This document shows, one piece after another, positions 43,842-53,360 of a DNA stretch of 64,000 bases. The notes beneath the pieces are model-generated. The model ran no database searches and had not been told where the DNA came from. It was given only the letters and a program-made list of their open reading frames with translations. Both the position numbers and the translations under genes were made by a program. Origin of the DNA: Pseudomonas sp. PICF141 (lineage in GTDB: Bacteria; Pseudomonadota; Gammaproteobacteria; Pseudomonadales; Pseudomonadaceae); contig NZ_MUNM01000088.1 in the NCBI RefSeq assembly GCF_002286815.1, positions 62,001 through 126,000 on the forward strand, in the 5' to 3' direction. The first letter of the stretch is position 1. Every line of letters starts with the position of its first letter.

Positions 43842-46800
43842 ATGGCGTTCTTCACCGCAGCCAGCAAAGCCGACTTCCAGCACCAACTGCAAGCGGCACT
43901 GGCGCAGCACATCAGTGAACAGGCACTGCCACAAGTGGCGCTGTTCGCTGAACAATTCTTCGGCATTATTTCCCTGGACGAGCTGACCCAGCGTCGGTTG
44001 TCCGACCTCGCCGGCTGCACTCTTTCTGCGTGGCGCCTGCTTGAGCGCTTCGATCACGCGCATCCGCAAGTGCGCGTCTACAACCCCGATTATGAACGCC
44101 ACGGCTGGCAGTCGACCCACACCGCGGTCGAAGTGCTGCACCACGATCTGCCGTTTCTGGTGGACTCGGTGCGCACCGAGCTGAACCGTCGCGGCTACAG
44201 CATTCATACCCTGCAAACCACTGTGCTGAGCGTGCGTCGCGGCAGCAAGGGCGAGCTGCTGGAAATCCTGCCCAAAGGCACCCAGGGCGAAGGCATTCTG
44301 CAAGAATCGCTGATGTACCTGGAAATCGACCGTTGCGCCAACACGGCCGAACTGAACGTCCTGACCAAAGAGCTGGAGCAGGTTCTCGGTGAAGTCCGCG
44401 TCGCGGTCGCCGATTTCGAACCGATGAAAGCCAAGGTCCAGGAGCTGATCGAAGGCATCGATAACAGCCAGTTCATCATCAACGCCGACGAAAAATCCGA
44501 GATCAAGAGCTTCCTGGAATGGCTGGTGGGCAACCACTTCACTTTCCTGGGCTACGAAGAATTCGTGGTGGGCGAGGATCAGAACGGCGGTCACATCGAA
44601 TATGACCAGAACTCGTTCCTCGGCCTGACCAAGCTGCTGCGCGCCGGCCTCACCGTCGACGACCTGCGCATCGAAGACTACGCCGTGAACTACCTGCGCG
44701 AACCGACGCCGCTGTCGTTCGCCAAGGCTGCACACCCAAGCCGTGTTCACCGTCCGGCTTACCCGGATTACGTGTCGATCCGCCAGATCGATGCCGATGG
44801 CAACGTCGTTAAAGAATGCCGCTTCATGGGCCTGTACACCTCCTCGGTGTACGGCGAAAGCGTGCGGGTCATTCCTTACATCCGTCGCAAGGTCGAGATC
44901 ATCGAACAGCGTTCGGGCTTCCAGGCCAAGGCTCACTTGGGCAAGGAACTGGCCCAGGTGCTTGAAGTGCTGCCGCGTGACGACTTGTTCCAGACTCCGG
45001 TGGATGAGCTGTTCACCACCGTGATGTCGATCGTACAGATCCAGGAACGCAACAAGATCCGCGTGTTCCTGCGCAAAGACCCGTACGGCCGTTTCTGCTA
45101 TTGCCTGGCCTACGTGCCGCGTGACATTTACTCCACCGAAGTGCGCCAGAAGATCCAGCAAGTGCTGATGGATCGCCTGAAAGCCTCGGACTGCGAATTC
45201 TGGACATTCTTCTCCGAGTCCGTGCTGGCCCGTGTACAACTGATTCTGCGGGTCGATCCGAAGAACCGTCTGGACATCGACCCGGTTCTGCTGGAAAAAG
45301 AAGTGGTGCAAGCCTGCCGCAGCTGGCAGGACGACTACGCGAGCCTGGTAATCGAAAGCTTCGGCGAAGCCCAGGGCACCAACGTGCTGGCCGACTTCCC
45401 GAAAGGCTTCCCGGCCGGTTACCGTGAGCGTTTCGCCGCCCACTCGGCGGTGGTCGATATGCAGCACCTGCTGAGCCTGAGCGAAAAAAATCCGCTGGTC
45501 ATGAGCTTCTATCAGCCGCTGGCCCAGGTCTCCGGTCAGCGCATGCTGCACTGCAAGCTGTATCACGCCGACACCCCGCTGGCGTTGTCCGACGTGTTGC
45601 CGATCCTGGAAAACCTCGGCCTGCGCGTACTGGGTGAGTTCCCGTATCGCCTGCGTCATAACAATGGCCGCGAATTCTGGATCCACGACTTCGCGTTCAC
45701 CGCCGCCGAAGGCCTGGAACTCGACATCCAGCAACTCAACGACACTTTGCAGGACGCCTTCGTCCACATCGTGCGTGGCGATGCCGAGAACGATGCTTTC
45801 AACCGCCTGGTGCTGACCGCCGGCCTGCCATGGCGCGATGTGGCGCTGCTGCGTGCCTACGCCCGTTACATGAAGCAGATCCGTCTGGGCTTCGACCTGG
45901 GTTACATCGCCAGCACCCTGAACAACCACACCGACATCGCTCGCGAGTTGACCCGGTTGTTCAAGACCCGTTTCTATCTGGCGCGCAAGCTGGCCAGCGA
46001 TGACCTGGAAGACAAGCAACAACGCCTGGAACACGCGATTCTGACAGCACTGGACGATGTCCAGGTGCTCAACGAAGACCGCATCCTGCGTCGTTACCTG
46101 GACCTGATCAAAGCGACCCTGCGGACCAACTTCTACCAGACCGATGCCCAAGGTCAGAACAAGTCCTACTTCAGCTTCAAGTTCAACCCGCACCTGATTC
46201 CGGAGCTGCCCAAGCCGGTACCGAAGTTCGAAATCTTCGTTTACTCGCCTCGTGTCGAAGGCGTGCACCTGCGCTTCGGCAACGTTGCTCGTGGTGGTCT
46301 GCGCTGGTCTGACCGGGAAGAAGACTTCCGTACCGAAGTCCTGGGCCTGGTAAAAGCCCAGCAAGTGAAGAACTCGGTCATCGTACCGGTGGGTGCGAAG
46401 GGCGGCTTCCTGCCGCGTCGCCTGCCACTGGGCGGCAGCCGTGACGAGATCGCGGCCGAGGGCATCGCCTGCTACCGCATCTTCATTTCGGGCCTGTTGG
46501 ACATCACCGACAACCTGAAAGACGGCGTACTGGTACCGCCGGCCAACGTCGTGCGTCATGACGATGATGACCCGTACCTGGTAGTGGCGGCGGACAAGGG
46601 CACTGCAACCTTCTCCGACATCGCCAACGGCATCGCCATCGACTACGGCTTCTGGCTCGGTGATGCGTTTGCATCCGGTGGCTCGGCAGGTTACGACCAC
46701 AAGAAAATGGGCATCACCGCCAAGGGCGCGTGGGTCGGCGTACAACGCCACTTCCGCGAGCGCGGCATCAATGTCCAGGAAGACAGCATCACCGTGGTGG

Positions 46801-48749
46801 GCGTCGGCGACATGGCCGGTGACGTGTTCGGTAACGGCTTGCTGATGTCCGACAAGCTGCAACTGGTCGCTGCGTTCAACCACTTGCACATCTTCATCGA
46901 CCCGAACCCGGAGCCAGCCAACAGCTTCGCCGAGCGTCAGCGTCTGTTCGATCTGCCGCGTTCGGCGTGGTCGGACTACGACACCAGCATCATGTCCGAA
47001 GGCGGCGGGATCTTCTCGCGCAGCGCAAAAAGCATCGCGATTTCCCCGCAGATGAAAGAGCGCTTCGATATTCAGGCTGACAAGCTGACCCCGACCGAAC
47101 TGCTCAATGCCTTGCTCAAGGCACCGGTGGACCTGTTGTGGAACGGCGGTATCGGTACCTACGTGAAAGCCAGCACCGAAAGCCACGCCGATGTCGGCGA
47201 CAAGGCCAACGATGCACTGCGCGTGAACGGCAACGAACTGCGCTGCAAAGTCGTGGGCGAGGGCGGTAACCTCGGTATGACGCAGCTGGGTCGTGTCGAA
47301 TTCGGCCTCAATGGCGGCGGTTCCAACACCGACTTCATCGACAACGCCGGTGGTGTGGACTGCTCCGACCACGAAGTGAACATCAAGATCCTGCTCAACG
47401 AAGTGGTTCATGCCGGTGACATGACCGACAAGCAACGTAACCAGTTGCTGGCGAGCATGACTGACGAAGTCGGTAACCTGGTGCTCGGCAACAACTACAA
47501 GCAGACTCAGGCACTGTCCCTGGCGGCCCGCCGTGCTTATGCGCGGATCGCTGAATACAAGCGTCTGATGAACGACCTGGAAGGCCGTGGCAAGCTGGAC
47601 CGCGCCATTGAGTTCCTGCCGTCTGAAGAGGCGATCAACGAGCGCGTCGCGGCGGGCCATGGCCTGACCCGTGCCGAGCTGTCGGTGCTGATTTCCTACA
47701 GCAAGATCGACCTCAAGGAAGCGCTGCTCAACTCCTTGGTGCCGGACGACGACTACCTGACCCGCGACATGGAAACCGCTTTCCCGCCGACGCTGGTCAG
47801 CAAGTTCTCCGCCGCCATGCGCCGTCACCGTCTGAAGCGCGAAATCGTCAGCACCCAGATCGCCAACGATCTGGTGAACCACATGGGCATCACCTTCGTT
47901 CAACGACTCAAAGAGTCCACCGGCATGAGCCCGGCGAACGTGGCCGGCGCTTATGTGATCGTGCGTGACATCTTCCATCTCCCGCACTGGTTCCGGCAGA
48001 TTGAAGGCCTGGACTACCAGGTCTCCGCTGATGTGCAACTGGAGCTGATGGACGAGCTGATGCGTCTGGGCCGCCGCGCCACCCGCTGGTTCCTGCGTGC
48101 CCGCCGCAACGAGCAGAACGCTGCCCGTGACGTCGCGCATTTCGGTCCGCACCTGAAGGAGTTGGGCCTCAAGCTTGACGAACTGCTCAGTGGCGAGATT
48201 CGCGAAACCTGGCAGGGCCGCTATCAGGCGTACGTCGAAGCCGGTGTGCCGGAGTTGCTGGCACGCATGGTGGCTGGCACCACGCACCTGTACACCCTGC
48301 TGCCGATCATCGAAGCTTCCGACGTGACCGGCCAGGACCCGGCGGACGTGGCCAAGGCCTACTTCGCCGTGGGCAGTGCGCTGGACATCACCTGGTACCT
48401 GCAACAGATCAGCGCCCTGCCGGTTGAGAACAACTGGCAGGCCCTGGCCCGTGAAGCGTTCCGTGATGACGTCGACTGGCAACAACGTGCGATCACCATC
48501 TCGGTCCTGCAACAGGGCGACGGCACCCAGGACGTGGAAACACGCCTGGCGCTGTGGATGGAAGAGCACGAAGGCATGATCGAACGCTGGCGCGCCATGC
48601 TGGTGGAAATCCGTGCCGCCAGCGGCACCGACTACGCCATGTACGCGGTGGCCAACCGTGAATTGCTGGATGTGGCGTTGAGTGGTCAAGCGGTGGTGCC
48701 TGCCACTGCACCTGCCGCTGTCAGCACCGAGCTGGAACCGGCTGCCTGA
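43842..48749 (+). CDS. gdhB: NAD-dependent glutamate dehydrogenase, 180-kDa class
   Basis: A 1635-residue enzyme oxidising glutamate to alpha-ketoglutarate and ammonia for arginine and glutamate catabolism. The catalytic core includes R817-GGLRWSDREEDFRTEVL and VKAQQVKNSVIVPVGAKGGF (K838, K843, K853 nearby), then DMAGDVFGNGLL; large N- and C-terminal regulatory domains flank it. The ATG at 43842 follows GGAG at 43830-43833 with eight-base spacing and gives MAFFTAASKADFQHQL; a longer in-frame start at 43623 is less likely. Length matches the family (about 1620 in P. aeruginosa). A strong terminator follows. Family members are allosterically controlled. Confidence 0.96.
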   Translation: MAFFTAASKADFQHQLQAALAQHISEQALPQVALFAEQFFGIISLDELTQRRLSDLAGCTLSAWRLLERFDHAHPQVRVYNPDYERHGWQSTHTAVEVLHHDLPFLVDSVRTELNRRGYSIHTLQTTVLSVRRGSKGELLEILPKGTQGEGILQESLMYLEIDRCANTAELNVLTKELEQVLGEVRVAVADFEPMKAKVQELIEGIDNSQFIINADEKSEIKSFLEWLVGNHFTFLGYEEFVVGEDQNGGHIEYDQNSFLGLTKLLRAGLTVDDLRIEDYAVNYLREPTPLSFAKAAHPSRVHRPAYPDYVSIRQIDADGNVVKECRFMGLYTSSVYGESVRVIPYIRRKVEIIEQRSGFQAKAHLGKELAQVLEVLPRDDLFQTPVDELFTTVMSIVQIQERNKIRVFLRKDPYGRFCYCLAYVPRDIYSTEVRQKIQQVLMDRLKASDCEFWTFFSESVLARVQLILRVDPKNRLDIDPVLLEKEVVQACRSWQDDYASLVIESFGEAQGTNVLADFPKGFPAGYRERFAAHSAVVDMQHLLSLSEKNPLVMSFYQPLAQVSGQRMLHCKLYHADTPLALSDVLPILENLGLRVLGEFPYRLRHNNGREFWIHDFAFTAAEGLELDIQQLNDTLQDAFVHIVRGDAENDAFNRLVLTAGLPWRDVALLRAYARYMKQIRLGFDLGYIASTLNNHTDIARELTRLFKTRFYLARKLASDDLEDKQQRLEHAILTALDDVQVLNEDRILRRYLDLIKATLRTNFYQTDAQGQNKSYFSFKFNPHLIPELPKPVPKFEIFVYSPRVEGVHLRFGNVARGGLRWSDREEDFRTEVLGLVKAQQVKNSVIVPVGAKGGFLPRRLPLGGSRDEIAAEGIACYRIFISGLLDITDNLKDGVLVPPANVVRHDDDDPYLVVAADKGTATFSDIANGIAIDYGFWLGDAFASGGSAGYDHKKMGITAKGAWVGVQRHFRERGINVQEDSITVVGVGDMAGDVFGNGLLMSDKLQLVAAFNHLHIFIDPNPEPANSFAERQRLFDLPRSAWSDYDTSIMSEGGGIFSRSAKSIAISPQMKERFDIQADKLTPTELLNALLKAPVDLLWNGGIGTYVKASTESHADVGDKANDALRVNGNELRCKVVGEGGNLGMTQLGRVEFGLNGGGSNTDFIDNAGGVDCSDHEVNIKILLNEVVHAGDMTDKQRNQLLASMTDEVGNLVLGNNYKQTQALSLAARRAYARIAEYKRLMNDLEGRGKLDRAIEFLPSEEAINERVAAGHGLTRAELSVLISYSKIDLKEALLNSLVPDDDYLTRDMETAFPPTLVSKFSAAMRRHRLKREIVSTQIANDLVNHMGITFVQRLKESTGMSPANVAGAYVIVRDIFHLPHWFRQIEGLDYQVSADVQLELMDELMRLGRRATRWFLRARRNEQNAARDVAHFGPHLKELGLKLDELLSGEIRETWQGRYQAYVEAGVPELLARMVAGTTHLYTLLPIIEASDVTGQDPADVAKAYFAVGSALDITWYLQQISALPVENNWQALAREAFRDDVDWQQRAITISVLQQGDGTQDVETRLALWMEEHEGMIERWRAMLVEIRAASGTDYAMYAVANRELLDVALSGQAVVPATAPAAVSTELEPAA

Positions 48750-48762
48750 TAGGCGTTGAATG

Positions 48763-48799
48763 AAAAAGCCCCGTCTCGAAAGAGATGGGGCTTTTTTTT
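48763..48799 (+). terminator. Rho-independent terminator of gdhB
   Basis: AAAAAGCCCCGTCTC, GAAA loop, GAGATGGGGCTTTTTTTT; a strong hairpin (one internal mismatch, T-rich tail) 13 bases after the stop codon. Confidence 0.93.
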
Positions 48800-48827
48800 G
48801 TCTGATGGTTTTGGAGTGTCTGGTCGG

Positions 48828-48928
48828 CCTCTTCGCGGGCAAGCCTCGCTCCTACAGGGATTGCGGGTGTCCACAAAATCGGCGTTCAACACAAAAAACT
48901 GTAGGAGCGAGGCTTGCCCGCGAAGAGG
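48828..48928. repeat. REP inverted pair (GTAGGAGCGAGGCTTGCCCGCGAA family)
   Basis: Arms CCTCTTCGCGGGCAAGCCTC and GAGGCTTGCCCGCGAAGAGG, spaced by about 50 bases, between the gdhB terminator and the convergent cupin gene. Confidence 0.87.
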
Positions 48929-48964
48929 TCATCAATCGCGCCGAGACTTTTTTATGTGCAGCGA

Positions 48965-49381
48965 TCAGTTCTCCAAAGGAATCAACACTTGCTCATCCGG
49001 GGCCAACACCATGAATACCAACAGCTTGGCGGGTTGGGTAGCGCTGGCGTTTTTCGAAACCAGATGTTCCGAGCCGGCCGGTTCATACCAGTACTCGCCG
49101 GCCTTGTAGTTGATGGCTTTTTCGCCTTTGACTTGCGAAATGATCTCCCCCGACAGCACATAGGCCATCGCCGTGCCCTGGTGTTTATGGGCGATGGACG
49201 ATTGGCCCGGTTGGTAATCGACTTCGATCATCAAGGCTTTTTTGCCCGGTGCATTTTTCAGCATCTGGTCCTGCAGGACGGTGACTTTTTCTGACGGGGC
49301 CGTCTCATGGGCGAAGGCCGGGGTTGTAACGCTCAGCGTCAAGGCGGCGAGAGGGGCAGCAAAAAAATGAAGCGCATTCAT
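48965..49381 (-). CDS. Exported cupin domain protein
   Basis: A 138-residue precursor with signal peptide LHFFAAPLAALTLSVTTPAFA and a single cupin barrel: HKHQGTAMAYVLSGEIISQ is cupin motif 1 and GEYWYEPAGSEHLVS motif 2. The metal-binding H-x-H and later H fit. Exported small cupins of this type are common in Pseudomonas; substrate unknown. Monocistronic. Confidence 0.85.
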   Translation of the reverse strand: MNALHFFAAPLAALTLSVTTPAFAHETAPSEKVTVLQDQMLKNAPGKKALMIEVDYQPGQSSIAHKHQGTAMAYVLSGEIISQVKGEKAINYKAGEYWYEPAGSEHLVSKNASATQPAKLLVFMVLAPDEQVLIPLEN

Positions 49382-49499
49382 GGTTGATTACCTGAGGTGG
49401 TGAGTCGTCAGGAACCACAGTAAGCCGCGCTATCGGGCAATCAAACGGCCAATTTTCGGGAAGGTGAGGGGGCCAATGACCGAAGCTACGTTACCCGTT

Positions 49500-49529
49500 G
49501 ATCGTTCCACGCTCTGCGTGGGAACGATC
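49500..49529. repeat. Short palindrome (GATCGTTCCCACGC family)
   Basis: GATCGTTCC-ACGCTCTGCGTGGGAACGATC, an almost perfect palindrome with one C missing in the left arm. A fragment CGCAGCCGAACGCAGCCTCG with CAGCTGCTACA follows at about 49554-49592. Confidence 0.75.
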
Positions 49530-49609
49530 ATCACAGCGGTATTCACGACTGCTGCGCAGCCGAACGCAGCCTCGCAGGCTCGGCAGCTGCTACATGGGGG
49601 GTTATTGTT

Positions 49610-49901
49610 TTAAATGATTGGAAAACTATTGAAGTCGACGGCATTGGCCAACCGGCTATCGATCAGGCCGATAAAGCCTTGCACTTCGGGGCAGTTGAAA
49701 TGCGATTGCATGGCCGCTTCCGATTGCCAGCGAGCGCTGACTGTCCAGCGGGTGTCGTCCTCAGGGCAGCGATCGACCATATAGGCGTCACAGCCCGGAA
49801 GTTCGCGCAGGGTGTCGACAATCTTTTGCAGTTGCTTGCCCAGTTCGTCCGAGCGGCCGGCGGCAGCCTGCACCTTTGGTGGTCATCACTTCGTTGGACA
49901 T
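49610..49901 (-). pseudogene. Antibiotic biosynthesis monooxygenase (ABM) family protein, frameshifted
   Basis: A dimeric ferredoxin-like ABM/quinol monooxygenase of about 95 residues broken by one base. The ATG at 49901 has AGGAG with eight-base spacing and encodes MSNEVMTTK; the remaining frame (VQAAAGRSDELGKQLQKIVD to the end, including DDTRWTVSARWQSEAAMQSHF) is one base out. An extra G in AAAGGTGCAG at about 49872-49877 explains it. An internal GTG at 49873 has no ribosome site. Either a true pseudogene or a sequencing error. Confidence 0.7.
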
Positions 49902-50024
49902 TGCTCACACTCCTGAATCAGGCCGGACGAATCCTGCTCATTGAGGGATAACGCCCAATCAGGATAGGCCTGCACCTGCGGACCGCCAATAGCCAATCAC
50001 CGAATAAAGCCGCAGACCAATTCC

Positions 50025-51485
50025 TCAGCCGAGCTGCTGCAAAATATCCCTTAAGCGGTCCAGGGCGATGTCGATGTCCAAGGTGTCGATCGCGCCGAAC
50101 CCCAGGAACAGCCCGGCCCGTGGCGCTTGCTGGTAAAAAAAGCCGTCCAGGGCATAGAGTCCCACTTCGACTTTTTTCGCCAGTTCGATCACCAATGGAA
50201 TATCGACCGGCACCTTGCACAGTACCGCCATGTGGAACCCGGCCGTGGTGGGCACCGCTTCGAACCACGGCGAAAGATCGCCCGCCATGCGCGCCAGGAT
50301 CCGCTCACGGCGCCCGGCGTAAATCGTGTGGCAGCGCCGGATGTGCTTGAGCAGGCAGCCCTCGGCGATGAACTTGGCGAGCGCCCATTGGGGCAGGGTG
50401 GAGGTGTGCAGGTCGGTGAGCTGCTTGGCGCGGATCACCGCTTCGAGAATCGCCGGCGGCAATATCGCATACCCGAGCCGCAGCTCCGGCAACAAGGTCT
50501 TCGAGAAGGTGCCGACGTAGGCGACGATGCCGCGCTCATCCAGGCTTTTCAGCGAGTCGGTGGGCCGGCCTTCGTAGCGGAATTCGCTGTCGTAGTCGTC
50601 TTCGATGATGATCGCTCCCAGCTCATAGGCCCTTGCGAGCAGGGCTTCGCGCCGGGCCGGGCTCAGGGGCATGCCCAGCGGGAACTGGTGGGACGGGGTA
50701 ACGTAAATCAGCCGGGTGCCGTCGGGAATGTGTTCCACCTGTATGCCTTGCGCATCCACCGGCACGCCAACCACCGTCGCGCCATGGCTCCCGAACAACA
50801 GGCGCGCCGGCGGATAGCCGGGGTCTTCCATGGCGACGAGGCTGCCCGGTTGGGTCAATACCCGGGAAATCAGGTCCAGCGCCTGCTGCGCGCCGTTGCA
50901 CACCACCACGTCTTCGTCCTGGCAGTTGACCCCACGTGAAAACGCAATGTGCTGGGCGATGGCATTGCGCAGTGTCGGCAGGCCTTCGGGCAGGCTGTAA
51001 AAACCTTTGGAACCGGCGATCTGGCGTAAGGCATGGGCGGTGCAGCGACGCCAATCATCCTGCGGAAACTGGCCTTTGCTGGTGGCGCCACCGATGAACT
51101 CATAACGCAACAAACCTTCCAGCGTCGGGTGGCGCAAGAAGGTCGGCAGGTTGCGCCAGCCCTCGATGACGTCGAAGCTGGCGAGCTCCGAATGGCTCTG
51201 CTTGCGGATGATTTTTGCCGGCCGGGCATTGACGTAAGTGCCTTTGCCGATCACCCCGGTGAGGAAGTTTTCATAGGTCAGCTGCGCATACGTGTCGGAA
51301 ATGGTTTTGCGCGAGATCCCCAGTTGTGCGGCCAGCAAGCGGCTGGGCGGCAGTTGCGTCCCGGCTGTCAGGCGACCGGACTCAATGGCATCGCGCAGTT
51401 GCCGGTACAACTGGCCTGTCAGGTCCTTGCGGCCGTTGATGACAACATGAAGTTCCATACCGGCGGGGCTCCTGGGGCGATTCAA
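50025..51485 (-). CDS. MocR-type regulator (GntR helix-turn-helix fused to aminotransferase fold)
   Basis: A 486-residue regulator: GntR winged helix at about 18-85 (LPPSRLLAAQLGISRKTISDTY) followed by a fold-type I aminotransferase domain (about 115-480). The PLP lysine lies in YVGTFSKTLLPELRLGYA and the D-Y-D-x-E motif in IIEDDYDSEFRYEG. Divergent from the AhpD-like gene at 51664, its likely target. Two direct repeats ATTGGC(C/T)-rich at 51556 and 51595 in the 178-base gap are possible operators, as MocR sites are often direct repeats. Confidence 0.9.
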   Translation of the reverse strand: MNRPRSPAGMELHVVINGRKDLTGQLYRQLRDAIESGRLTAGTQLPPSRLLAAQLGISRKTISDTYAQLTYENFLTGVIGKGTYVNARPAKIIRKQSHSELASFDVIEGWRNLPTFLRHPTLEGLLRYEFIGGATSKGQFPQDDWRRCTAHALRQIAGSKGFYSLPEGLPTLRNAIAQHIAFSRGVNCQDEDVVVCNGAQQALDLISRVLTQPGSLVAMEDPGYPPARLLFGSHGATVVGVPVDAQGIQVEHIPDGTRLIYVTPSHQFPLGMPLSPARREALLARAYELGAIIIEDDYDSEFRYEGRPTDSLKSLDERGIVAYVGTFSKTLLPELRLGYAILPPAILEAVIRAKQLTDLHTSTLPQWALAKFIAEGCLLKHIRRCHTIYAGRRERILARMAGDLSPWFEAVPTTAGFHMAVLCKVPVDIPLVIELAKKVEVGLYALDGFFYQQAPRAGLFLGFGAIDTLDIDIALDRLRDILQQLG

Positions 51486-51663
51486 GCGACTGTGCGTCGC
51501 GCCAGATTACCCGCATGAACGGCTGCGCAGAAGTTGCGTGGGCGAAAAACCTGCGATTGGCCTGCTGCCGGGCGGTCCATGGTTTTATCGCCAAATTGGC
51601 TCTGTAACCCTTGTGCCCGGGCGCCTACCGTGGAGGCACTGATCAGCGCCATGAGGCACCGTC

Positions 51664-52104
51664 ATGAATGCACGCCTGGATTACTACAACGCATCGCCCA
51701 AAGCGATGAAAGCCATGATCGCAATGGAGGCCTTGACCGGCAACCTGGGCATCGAACCGGCGTTGCTGAACCTGATCAAAATCCGCGCCTCACAGCTCAA
51801 TGGCTGCGCCTTCTGCACCGACATGCACTCGGTGGATGCGCGCCGCTTTGGTGAGAGCGATCGCCGGCTGTATGCGATCGTGGTCTGGCGCGACAGTCAT
51901 TTCTTCAACCCTCGGGAGCGGGCGGCCCTGGCCTGGACCGAAGCGGTGACCCTGCTTGCGCAAAGCCATGTGCCGGATGACGTGTACGCCCTGGCCAGGG
52001 AGCAGTTCAGCGAAGGCGAACTGGTCGACCTGACCATGGCCATCAGCACCATTAACAGCTGGAATCGCCTGGCGGTGAGCTTTCGGCAAACGCCCAGTGA
52101 TTGA
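51664..52104 (+). CDS. Carboxymuconolactone decarboxylase/AhpD-like protein
   Basis: A 146-residue all-helical protein with the AhpD redox core CAFCTDMHSVDAR (C48, C51, H55). Such proteins act as peroxidatic or disulfide-exchange enzymes. The ATG at 51664 follows GAGGCACCGTC. Divergent from the MocR gene, which probably controls it. A REP pair ends the unit. Confidence 0.9.
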   Translation: MNARLDYYNASPKAMKAMIAMEALTGNLGIEPALLNLIKIRASQLNGCAFCTDMHSVDARRFGESDRRLYAIVVWRDSHFFNPRERAALAWTEAVTLLAQSHVPDDVYALAREQFSEGELVDLTMAISTINSWNRLAVSFRQTPSD

Positions 52105-52113
52105 GTCGCAGAA

Positions 52114-52206
52114 CCTGTAGGAGCGAGGCTTGCCCGCGAATAGGACATTCCATTCAGCATCCATATTGACTGATACACCACCTTCGCGGGCAGCCTCGCT
52201 CCTATA
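52114..52206. repeat. REP inverted pair, imperfect
   Basis: CCTGTAGGAGCGAGGCTTGC... faces TTCGCGGGCAGCCTCGCTCC-TATAG, which has lost one A (GGGCAAGCC to GGGCAGCC). Confidence 0.8.
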
Positions 52207-52301
52207 GACATGTTTGATCGGTTTTTGCCCGGTAGTCACATCAGGTTCATAAACAGCCAGCAGGATAAAAACACTCAAGGAAAGATCGACAGGAGTCATC
52301 A

Positions 52302-53276
52302 ATGTCATTCATGGAACCCACTGATCGTCAGGGTGTGGCCGAGTACCGTTGGCCCGTAGAACAAAACCAATCCTTACACTCACTGGCCGGAATCGATCCG
52401 GTGCTGGTGCAGTCTTTCCGGGTCTGCGCCCGCTGCGGTTGTTTCATGCAAGCGGCCCGCAGCCTCAACATCAAATCAACCCAATTGCGTAAACGACTGG
52501 CACAACTTGAAGCGCAACTGCGGTGTTCGCTGTTCAGCCACTCGGCCAATGGCTTTGCACTTAGTCGTGACGGCTTGCACCTTCAGGCGCAGTTGATTGC
52601 GCTGGTGCACGAGCGCAAGTTGCCGGTGATCGAACAGCCGTTGATTCGTCTGGCCGTGGCCGAGTCGATCCTGCACGACATCCTCGGCCGTGATCTGATC
52701 TCACTGTTGCGGCGCAACGCCAGTGTGCGACTGGACATCATTTCCCTGGACAGCGAACTGTCGCTACGAGCGATCAGCGCCGATGTGGTGGTGTGGCTGG
52801 GGGGCACCGATTCGCCGTTGCCAGGTCCCAGTTTCGCCATCAGCGAACCCCAGCGCCTGGCACGGGTGGACTATCTGCCACACATCGCCAAACGGTATTC
52901 ACGGGTCGCGGCGCGGCCGGACAGCCTGGGTGACCTGGCCGATTTCATGCTGGTGCAATGGCAGCACGACCGCCACGTCAGCGCTTTAGGCCCGTGGAAC
53001 AGTCTGGTGGAGCAGCGTCTGGCGGGGGTGGTGCAACTGCATGCCTATGAGCTGATGCTGGAGATGATCCGCTGCAGCGCCTGCATCGGTCTGCTGCCGC
53101 ATTACATGAGCCAATTCGACCGGGGGCTGGTGGCGTTGCCCGGGCTCTTCAAGCAACCGATGCAGCGCCAGGTATGGATGGCGGTCAATGCCGAGTCCCG
53201 GGATGAGGCCGAGGTGCAGCGCATCGTCGAACTGATCCACAACACCTTCAACGAGCGGCGGGAGTGGTTTGAATAG
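52302..53276 (+). CDS. LysR family regulator with atypical DNA-binding domain
   Basis: A 324-residue protein with a 30-residue N-terminal extension before a LysR-like winged helix (about 33-90, LVQSFRVCARCGCFMQAARS, then KSTQLRKRLAQLEAQL). Three cysteines (C42, C45, C47) lie in the first helix-turn where most LysR proteins have none. The C-terminal part follows the effector-domain pattern, including VVVWLGGTDSPLPG and IGLLPHYMSQFDRGLVALPG. A second start at M4 is possible. Target unknown. Confidence 0.75.
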   Translation: MSFMEPTDRQGVAEYRWPVEQNQSLHSLAGIDPVLVQSFRVCARCGCFMQAARSLNIKSTQLRKRLAQLEAQLRCSLFSHSANGFALSRDGLHLQAQLIALVHERKLPVIEQPLIRLAVAESILHDILGRDLISLLRRNASVRLDIISLDSELSLRAISADVVVWLGGTDSPLPGPSFAISEPQRLARVDYLPHIAKRYSRVAARPDSLGDLADFMLVQWQHDRHVSALGPWNSLVEQRLAGVVQLHAYELMLEMIRCSACIGLLPHYMSQFDRGLVALPGLFKQPMQRQVWMAVNAESRDEAEVQRIVELIHNTFNERREWFE

Positions 53277-53360
53277 ATCCTTGGAACACATCGCTTCTCG
53301 TCACAAAGGTTTGCACCGTTATAGAGTAGGCAGCCATGCACGCATCAAGGACGAAAATTC

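Noticed and set aside
43812..48842. A 1676-codon open frame antisense to gdhB
   Set aside because: It mirrors gdhB codon positions in a GC-rich gene, has no recognisable domain and no ribosome site; gdhB itself is certain.
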